Origin: Vagococcus intermedius
GTDB lineage: Bacteria > Bacillota > Bacilli > Lactobacillales > Vagococcaceae
Direction: 5' to 3'
Assembly: GCF_029144185.1 (NCBI RefSeq)
Contig: NZ_CP110232.1
Location: 1,880,164-1,944,163 of the forward strand
DNA length: 64,000 bases
The translations under genes and the position numbers were made by a program. The notes beneath the pieces are model-generated. The model saw only the letters and a program-made list of their open reading frames with translations, ran no database searches and was not told where the DNA came from. How positions within the stretch are numbered: the first letter of the stretch is position 1; every line of letters begins with the position of its first letter. Below, piece by piece: positions 58,515 through 64,000 of the stretch.

Positions 58515-59999
58515 CTATAATTCGATTAAACCTGTCTTATTTAATTGATAAATTTTAGTCCCAATTTCTTTGATATATTTACGGTCATGGGAGACACTAA
58601 TAATCGTTCCCTTAAAATTTGTTAACTCTTGATATAAAAGAGGATTCGTAATCGGGCTTAGGTTACGAGTAGGCTCGTCTAAAATAAGGCATTCGGCTTC
58701 ATCTAAAATTAAAGATAATAGCAAAATTTTAGCTTGTTGGCCACCACTCAACTCTTCCATTGGTATTTGCATTTCTTCACGAGTAAAATTAACATTTCCT
58801 AACATTGTAAATATCTTCGTTTTTTCATCAGCGTCCCCTTGCCTAGTTAAAAATTGACTAGCTGATTGATCTAAGTCTAGTACTTCACCATAATTTTGTG
58901 GCATATAGCCTACCTTCTTATCCCCAAGCTGTTGATAAATTTCTTTAAGTAAGGTTGTTTTTCCACAACCGTTATTGCCGGTAATCACAATTTTATCTCC
59001 CAATAACACAGGTAAATGAATAGCTCCTGCTAGTTTCCCTTTTTTATTTTCTAACACCGGGAGATCAATTGTTGCTATTTTTTTACCTACAATCGCCTTA
59101 TCTAAATAAGCAAAACTAAAGAAACTTTCTTTTTCATAAGCCTTAATATCGGATACCCCTGCTTGCTCTTTTTCTAAACGTGTCCGTTGATTTTTTAGAC
59201 TCGCTACTTTTTTTTGCAGACGAGGATCTGCTCGATTAACATTTTGATGTTGATGTTCAGCTTTATTCCACACACGTTGCAATTTTTCTTCTTTTTGATG
59301 CAACACTTTGCGTTGCGCGAGTGTCTCATGTTGTTCTTTAGCAATACGTGAGGCCCTACGCTGACGATAGCTGTCATATCCTTGATTGTCTAACGTGTGA
59401 ATTGGTTGATCTTTTCGCCCAGCTAGTTCTAGATGTAGCAACCGTGTAGCTGTCTGTTCAATAAAGTGCTCATCATGAGACACATAAATCACTGGGATAG
59501 ACGTTGTTTTAATAAACCTTTCTAACCAATTAATAGCCTGTAAATCAACATCATTAGTCGGCTCATCTAATAAAATCATTTCTGGGGAACTAGCTAATAA
59601 CGCCAATAACTGATACCTGATTTTTTCACCACCAGATAACGTCTGAAGTTTTTGTTCACTAAAAATAGTATCAATTTCAAATTCTTTCAGTGCTTTTAAA
59701 AATGTTTCATTCCAATCAACGTCATGAAATAAGTCGGCAATTGTTAACTGTTCATCAGTTGCTGCTTGCTGAGCTAGATAACCAATTTTTGTTGTATCAG
59801 TTATAACATCACCAGTCAATTCAACAAAATCTGGGAGATATTCCTTACCACGCATTACTCTTAGTAAGGTTGATTTACCATTACCTTCCTCACCAATGAT
59901 TGCCAATTTATCTCCGGGATTAATAGTCAAATTTAGACCTCTTACTAATTGACGTCCTGTCTTTCTTTCTTGTAGTCCTATATTTCTTAAAGTCATCAT
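58515..59999 (-). CDS. ABC-F family ATPase (antibiotic-resistance type)
   Basis: A 494-residue protein with two ATP-binding domains and no membrane helices. Domain 1 has GEEGNGKSTLL, LSGGEKIRYQLLALL and ILLDEPTNDVD. Domain 2 has GNNGCGKTTLL, LSGGQQAKILLLSLI and LILDEPTRNL. A charged helical linker (about 205-285, with WNKAEHQHQNVNRADPRLQKK) lies between and would reach into the ribosome. ABC-F proteins of this size protect ribosomes from macrolide, lincosamide or streptogramin-type drugs, or act in translation. The upstream attenuator supports a drug-induced role. The ATG at 59999 is preferred to a GTG at 60008, with AGGTG upstream. Confidence 0.85.
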   Translation of the reverse strand: MMTLRNIGLQERKTGRQLVRGLNLTINPGDKLAIIGEEGNGKSTLLRVMRGKEYLPDFVELTGDVITDTTKIGYLAQQAATDEQLTIADLFHDVDWNETFLKALKEFEIDTIFSEQKLQTLSGGEKIRYQLLALLASSPEMILLDEPTNDVDLQAINWLERFIKTTSIPVIYVSHDEHFIEQTATRLLHLELAGRKDQPIHTLDNQGYDSYRQRRASRIAKEQHETLAQRKVLHQKEEKLQRVWNKAEHQHQNVNRADPRLQKKVASLKNQRTRLEKEQAGVSDIKAYEKESFFSFAYLDKAIVGKKIATIDLPVLENKKGKLAGAIHLPVLLGDKIVITGNNGCGKTTLLKEIYQQLGDKKVGYMPQNYGEVLDLDQSASQFLTRQGDADEKTKIFTMLGNVNFTREEMQIPMEELSGGQQAKILLLSLILDEAECLILDEPTRNLSPITNPLLYQELTNFKGTIISVSHDRKYIKEIGTKIYQLNKTGLIEL

Positions 60000-60021
60000 T
60001 TTCTTCACCTACTTTATGTAT

Positions 60022-60051
60022 TTAGGCTTTGTTCGTTAGCTTGTCTAACAA
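60022..60051 (-). CDS. Micro-ORF between attenuator and ABC-F gene
   Basis: A 9-codon frame starting with TTG, MLDKLTNKA, has a full AAGGAGG exactly 8 nt upstream and stops 22 nt before the ABC-F start. The strong ribosome site has no other gene to serve, so it may couple translation to the ABC-F gene or be part of its control. It could be a chance frame. Confidence 0.4.
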   Translation of the reverse strand: MLDKLTNKA

Positions 60052-60074
60052 TTTATTCGCCTCCTTCGGCATAC

Positions 60075-60103
60075 AAAAAAACACCCCTGTATATACAGGG
60101 GTG
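60075..60103 (-). terminator. Attenuator terminator ahead of the ABC-F gene
   Basis: CACCCCTGTAT / ATACAGGGGTG, 11-bp perfect stem, followed by seven U on the minus strand. It lies inside the leader, about 75 nt upstream of the ABC-F start and 30 nt after the leader ORF. Confidence 0.85.
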
Positions 60104-60134
60104 CTCAAAAATAATCATCGTTATAGTAATTATT

Positions 60135-60206
60135 TTATAGAAAGAAGACGCACTCGACCTGTTTATTTATAAGAATAGTATTTCTTTTAAATAAAACAGT
60201 GTTCAA
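60135..60206 (-). CDS. Leader peptide of the ABC-F gene
   Basis: A 23-codon frame from a TTG with AAGGAG 9 nt upstream, beginning MNTVLFKRNTILINKQ and ending with a Phe-rich stretch. It is placed directly before an intrinsic terminator and an ABC-F resistance-type gene. This is the layout of ribosome-stalling attenuators in which drug-stalled ribosomes on the leader prevent the terminator from forming. Confidence 0.6.
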   Translation of the reverse strand: MNTVLFKRNTILINKQVECVFFL

Positions 60207-60465
60207 ATGCGCCAACTCCTTACATGTTATAATTTCTTTTATCTTAACAAACAAAAACTTATTCTGTCAATATTTTTTACTAATTTTTTCTTTTATCTTT
60301 TCTAATTAGACTAAAAAACGGCCAGATTGTTCATTTAACTACTAGTTTTTTGAGTGAATTTTCCTTTCAACTCATTTATTTCTTATGAAAAAAAATTATT
60401 TGTGCTACGATATTTTTTGTACCTAATCAAAGGTAACTGTTTTATTATTTTAGGAGGAAATCAGT

Positions 60466-60936
60466 TTGTTATTTCATATGCGTCTACCCCGTAATACTAA
60501 AGAATTCATTTTATTTTTAGGTATCATTTCAATTATTTCAGTTTGCCTGATTGGTTCTCTGATTATTGGCTTTGAAACAGGATTTAATTTAGAAATTTGG
60601 CAGCACTCTTTAAAACGTCTCCCTTTCATTTGGTTAGCAGTAGTGACAATCGTTTTATTAGTCCATCCACTAGCAGATCGACTTGCAAAAAAAATCATGG
60701 CAGAAGATGACAGCTTTAATAGCCAAATGATTGTCACAACATTATGTAATGTTCTAATGATTTCGATATTAATGACCATTATTGGGACTTGGATCGGCAC
60801 AGGGACCGTTTCGCTAGACCCCCTTTATCATTTTTTCTACAAATGGCCACGTAACTTTGCTATCGCCTTTGCAGTAGAAGCTCTTCTCGCGCAACCCATT
60901 GCTCGCCAAGTTATGTATCTCATCCATACTCATTAG
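60466..60936 (+). CDS. DUF2798-like membrane protein
   Basis: A 156-residue protein with four membrane helices (about 12-35, 50-68, 88-108, 128-148) and twice the pattern of a helix ending in PLADRLAK or QPIARQVM, as in the tandem DUF2798 family. The function is unknown. The start is TTG at 60466, with AGGAGG 8 nt upstream; the next ATG at 60478 is too far from it. Confidence 0.75.
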   Translation: MLFHMRLPRNTKEFILFLGIISIISVCLIGSLIIGFETGFNLEIWQHSLKRLPFIWLAVVTIVLLVHPLADRLAKKIMAEDDSFNSQMIVTTLCNVLMISILMTIIGTWIGTGTVSLDPLYHFFYKWPRNFAIAFAVEALLAQPIARQVMYLIHTH

Positions 60937-60946
60937 ACATTATTAA

Positions 60947-60985
60947 AAAGGCAAGCCTGTTAATTGATAACAGACTTGCCTTTTT
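60947..60985. terminator. Terminator after the DUF2798-like gene
   Basis: AGGCAAG..CTGTTA and TAACAG..CTTGCCT arms form a stem with a single internal mismatch and short loop, flanked by A- and T-tracts. Confidence 0.85.
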
Positions 60986-61048
60986 GTTAGTTAAGAATCA
61001 TTATTAGGTGACAAAAAACGACGCCTTTGGTATCTCTTTATAAAAAAA

Positions 61049-61918
61049 CTACATTTGTTTACTTTGATAGGCTGCTAAAATTAAGTTGCCCCTAGCTATA
61101 ATCATCTCATTAACTGCTTTCAGGTTTTCTTGAGTAGGTCTGTCTAAATTAAGCAACTCTTTTAATTCTCCCTGCTCATTAATAAATGGGCTTAGAAAGT
61201 TAGCTGTCAGATATTCTTCCCAATTAATTCCCTTATAGTGTTTGAGAATTCTTTCTTCTATGGGGCTACCATCTGAAGATCTAGACCCAGTCAATAATGC
61301 TCTCACTTTTTCTAAATAATAATAAGCTGAATCATTGTGGCTAAATCCTTTTAGTTGATTAAGACTTTTACCTTGATCAATACGTTGATCAAATGGATAG
61401 AGAATAACATTACCAATAGCATGTATGTAGTGTAACAACTTCTCTATTTCTGATTTTATTTCTGTAGAATGAGTCAAAACACTCTCTTTGCTAGCTAAAT
61501 CTGACAAGATGTCGGGTAATTTTTTATTACTATAACGATTACCTGCTTGCTCTCGATATTTTGTTAAAAAGCCACTTACATTCTGATAAAACATCGGAGC
61601 TAAAAAACTTGATGGACCAATTAAAGTATCTCCTTTATAGGTTTTTCCATTCTTATCACATAACTGATATTTCTGAGTACTATAAGCTTGTGTGTCTAAG
61701 TTCCAGTCCATAATCTCTGCAAAGAGTGCCATCGTCATATAACTGACATCTAAATCGTAACCATCCTCTGCTTTACGGTAATTTTCAAATAATTGATAGC
61801 CAGATCCTTGCCCATATTCATTGAGATATTCTTTAAAATCGGTTGTAGCTGTGATTTCCAACGTTCTATCAACCTTATCATAACTTCCTCGTAACTGTTC
61901 AAAATTTAACTGTACCAT
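61049..61918 (-). CDS. Unrecognised protein, 289 residues
   Basis: I do not recognise this gene. The product is soluble, without signal peptide, rich in Tyr, Glu and Lys, and predicted mostly helical. The only features are an N-terminal block LEITATTDFKEYLNEYGQGS and a cluster of aromatic residues. GGAGG lies upstream of the ATG. It follows a 675-bp stretch with possible gene relics and the small 62595 gene on the same strand, and may have been part of the same unit. Confidence 0.6.
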   Translation of the reverse strand: MVQLNFEQLRGSYDKVDRTLEITATTDFKEYLNEYGQGSGYQLFENYRKAEDGYDLDVSYMTMALFAEIMDWNLDTQAYSTQKYQLCDKNGKTYKGDTLIGPSSFLAPMFYQNVSGFLTKYREQAGNRYSNKKLPDILSDLASKESVLTHSTEIKSEIEKLLHYIHAIGNVILYPFDQRIDQGKSLNQLKGFSHNDSAYYYLEKVRALLTGSRSSDGSPIEERILKHYKGINWEEYLTANFLSPFINEQGELKELLNLDRPTQENLKAVNEMIIARGNLILAAYQSKQM

Positions 61919-62262
61919 AAGTCATTCCTCCATTAATTAGTTTTTATTAGTTTTGACAAGTAAACTAATTAAATACTGTTTATACATAAAATCCAGACCT
62001 TGCTGTCATACACTCAAGAGCCTTCTACTAGATATAAGCCTTGCCACTCAACTTCCGCTGATTCTCGTACTAACTCAAAGCAACTCAACTAGAGCAGTTA
62101 CTCAAAAACTTTTAGAAACTCACTTTCATTTAAGTTCCAGTGTTAAGTCATAATTTCCCCCATTATTTCTTACTTTCACTCATCACTAACGATGTTAGAA
62201 GAGGCTAATTATTCACGCTAAGTGCATTTCCTTAATTTATCCATTAATTTTTTCTTAGTTAT
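61919..62262. other. Intergenic region, no gene seen
   Basis: AT-rich stretch between the 61049 gene and the possible pseudogene. No coding frame, hairpin or RNA that I can support. Confidence 0.55.
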
Positions 62263-62594
62263 TTAAATGGTATAAACCCATTGTCTAATAAAAAGGAAGT
62301 AGTTACTAGTCATTTTTACTAATTTCCCACATTCACTATTAGTACCCAAGATAAGCGCTACATGGTCTTCTTTAATATCAGCAATAGTTAATTTTTTAGC
62401 ATAACATCTAAAAATATTTTCCCTCAGCTTTATTTAAATTGTTTTCCCCCTACTGTAAGCGATATGAATAGAAGGAATTGGTTCTGGCTAGCACTAAAGG
62501 GAGTATGGGTTAAAATCTTCTGACACCCAATCTCTCCTTGACGACTGTCCGTATCAATTGTCTCCCAACTGTCGTCATTTAGCGTGCTATTTTT
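62263..62594 (-). pseudogene. Possible decayed coding region downstream of the 62595 gene
   Basis: Directly after the stop of the 62595 gene the same frame stays open for 54 codons (62594-62430) with protein-like composition. Then a shifted frame reads on for about 55 codons to a stop at 62263 (with AKKLTIADIKEDHVALIL). One frameshift near 62430 would join them. This may be the wreck of one gene, or a longer form of the upstream gene. Weak evidence. Confidence 0.3.
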
Positions 62595-62948
62595 TTAACC
62601 ATACCATAATTGACTTTTAATTTTCTCAAATCGTTGCAAATTAAGCGATGTCACAAGTAGCGCTTGATTATTAATTGTATGATATTGAAAGAAAAATAAA
62701 TACTTACCGTAACACTCAATCTCTTGCTCTTCTAAATATATTTTTCTATGCCAATTTGGACGAGGAACCACTCTTTGACTAGCTATAATCAAAATATCCT
62801 CCTGCCAATACCAATCAAAAGGTACTTGAAAGGTTTTAAATATCCAGTGATCTTGCTTCACATGATTGATTCTTGTTAATTCTAAGGTATCACAATTTAA
62901 GACACCGATTGATAACTCATTACTAAAGGCTAAGGTGGTTTCTTTCAT
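62595..62948 (-). CDS. Unrecognised small protein, 117 residues
   Basis: I do not recognise this gene. The product is soluble, aromatic-rich and strand-like, with VPFDWYWQEDILIIASQRVV and a final LWYG. I start at the ATG at 62948, which has AGGAGG 8 nt upstream; the ATG at 62954 is only 2 nt from it. It is divergent from the WYL regulator at 63028 and shares a 79-bp promoter region with a palindromic element, so it is probably that regulator's target. Confidence 0.6.
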   Translation of the reverse strand: MKETTLAFSNELSIGVLNCDTLELTRINHVKQDHWIFKTFQVPFDWYWQEDILIIASQRVVPRPNWHRKIYLEEQEIECYGKYLFFFQYHTINNQALLVTSLNLQRFEKIKSQLWYG

Positions 62949-62997
62949 TAACATTTCCTCCTAACAATTAACTACATATGTTATACTACCACTATCA

Positions 62998-63015
62998 GAC
63001 GACAATATACGTCGC
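62998..63015. promoter_or_regulatory. Candidate WYL operator between divergent genes
   Basis: GACGACAATATACGTCGC contains CGAC and GTCG arms around AATATAC. Read on the minus strand it follows the same TTGCG-C-TAT pattern as the 17-bp palindrome at 32528-32544. Confidence 0.5.
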
Positions 63016-63027
63016 AAGGAGGACTCT

Positions 63028-64000
63028 ATGGAAAAAATAACAGGACGTGAACGACTTTTAAAAATTTTCTTCCACTTAACTAACGGAGGACAAATCAATC
63101 CTCAACAATTAGCCTTAGACTATCAATGCACGGAACGCTCAATTCAACGTGATCTAAAATTAATCAGAGAGCTCCTAACAGATGCCTCGCTGCTAATTGA
63201 TTCAGCCCCCACTCCTACACCCGAACTTGTTGCTGTCTCAGGAATCGATGAGATAGCTTACCGACTTGAGCAACACAACTTATACACTAGTGCTGAAGCA
63301 TTTGTCATTGCCAAATTACTTTTAACTAGTCGAGCTTTTACCAAAGATGAGCTGACACGCATGATGACTGTTCTATTCTCTCACCTTGATTCGGACACGC
63401 AAAACTGTTTACATGACTTAACTAAGAGTGAAGAATACCACTATCAACAAGTTTCTCATCAAAAACCGATCTTAACCTTACTGCAATCTTTTATTGAGCA
63501 CATCACTAAAAAGCAAACACTTATGACTACCTATTGTCTCCCAAAACATGACTCAATTGTAGAAATATATGGTGTCCCTCTTTCACTGATGTTCTCAGAA
63601 AATTATTTTTACGTTAAAATGTACAGCCATCATTCTGACAAATTGCTAACCTTACGCTTAGATCGCTTCCAAAAGATAAGTCTAGCAAAAAAAGCTTTGA
63701 CTGTACCTCAAGCTAAAAAAATAGAAGATGGTATTATACAGAAGAAAAGTTTGTATATGTTCTCCTCAGGTAGCGATTTTGGTTTCACCTTTCGCTACTG
63801 GGGAGCACCTGAAATCGTTCAAGATAAATTTCCAGAGGCAGAGATTACTTACCCAAAAGATCAAAACTATATTGAAGTCAAGGCTTGTTCTTATGAAGAT
63901 GGCGTCATTTTTTGGTTACTCAGTCAAGGCAATAACGCTCAAGTAACGCACCCCCTTTCACTAGTAACTAAAATGACAGAAAAAATAAAAGAAATGGCTA
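63028..64000 (+). CDS. WYL-domain regulator, nearly complete (runs off the window)
   Basis: The open frame from the ATG at 63028, with AAGGAGG 5 nt upstream, runs to the window edge (about 324 codons). It has an HTH (GRERLLKIFFHL, then CTERSIQRDLKLIREL) and a WYL-like region (VPLSLMFSENYFYVKMYS, LRLDRFQKI). It aligns with the 28147 product over its whole length, and the shared tail (FRYWGAPEIVQDKFPEA versus FRFWGAEEIVRDKFPQA) shows that only a few residues are missing. It is divergent from the 62595 gene. Confidence 0.85.
   Translation, partial: MEKITGRERLLKIFFHLTNGGQINPQQLALDYQCTERSIQRDLKLIRELLTDASLLIDSAPTPTPELVAVSGIDEIAYRLEQHNLYTSAEAFVIAKLLLTSRAFTKDELTRMMTVLFSHLDSDTQNCLHDLTKSEEYHYQQVSHQKPILTLLQSFIEHITKKQTLMTTYCLPKHDSIVEIYGVPLSLMFSENYFYVKMYSHHSDKLLTLRLDRFQKISLAKKALTVPQAKKIEDGIIQKKSLYMFSSGSDFGFTFRYWGAPEIVQDKFPEAEITYPKDQNYIEVKACSYEDGVIFWLLSQGNNAQVTHPLSLVTKMTEKIKEMA

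Noticed and set aside
61953-62153. 66-codon plus-strand frame
   Set aside because: No ribosome site, poor codon pattern, and no similarity that I recognise.

Overview
The window is low-GC DNA with strong AGGAGG-type ribosome binding sites, many PTS operons, GntR/TetR/MerR/WYL regulators and a WxL/DUF916 surface-protein cluster. This fits a Lactobacillales chromosome, most likely Enterococcaceae (Enterococcus or Vagococcus). The family is an inference from gene content; no rRNA or species marker is present. Most genes lie on the minus strand. I see no tRNA, rRNA, CRISPR array, prophage or intact insertion sequence.

Layout. 1-3.6 kb: 3' part of a zinc-type alcohol/polyol dehydrogenase, then xpt-pbuX for xanthine salvage behind a guanine-class purine riboswitch, and a TIM-barrel protein divergent from a WYL regulator. 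4.8-11.5 kb: an LPQTG-anchored amidase with 13 tandem 14-residue repeats, a zinc-ribbon protein, a choline/carnitine acyltransferase (rare in bacteria), and a membrane-anchored nuclease with ten 16-residue repeats. 11.5-15.4 kb: alpha-glucoside PTS, GH4 phospho-glucosidase and RpiR regulator, with a perfect cre site. 15.6-17.4 kb: ABC exporter. 17.5-21.9 kb: beta-glucoside operon (antiterminator, PTS IIBCA, GH1) with promoter, RAT and terminator visible. 22-24.7 kb: TetR regulator and two tandem membrane-anchored alpha/beta hydrolases. 24.7-26.4 kb: a small coiled-coil protein behind a leader that folds like a SAM-clan (S-box-like) riboswitch, then a MerR/phosphatase operon with a 19-bp-spacer promoter. 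26.5-32.5 kb: GntR regulator, HD-type alarmone-hydrolase-like protein, WYL regulator and three unrecognised genes. 32.6-38.3 kb: polyol operon (SDR dehydrogenase, mannitol-family PTS, transketolase) with a divergent GntR regulator and palindromic operators.

38.3-43.4 kb: membrane-anchored Ntn amide hydrolase with a TetR regulator, then a NUDIX enzyme followed closely by a PLD-helicase-DUF3427-type protein that may serve in genome defence or repair. 43.8-48.7 kb: DUF3784-like protein, Crp-family regulator divergent from a YczE-like membrane protein, hexapeptide acetyltransferase, Mga-like regulator. 49.4-55.3 kb: WxL cluster (WxL-binding DUF916 protein, small WxL protein, small LPQTG protein, giant LRR/MucBP/WxL-like protein). 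55.6-57.7 kb: ArsR-controlled ABC-2 transporter. 58.5-60.2 kb: ABC-F ATPase behind a leader-peptide/terminator attenuator. 60.5-64 kb: DUF2798-like membrane protein, two unrecognised genes, possible gene remnants, and a WYL regulator paralogous to the one at 28.1 kb that runs off the end.

The strongest candidate novelties are the SAM-clan-like leader at 25.1 kb, the NUDIX/PLD-helicase pair, the ABC-F attenuator, and the unrecognised genes next to the two paralogous WYL regulators.
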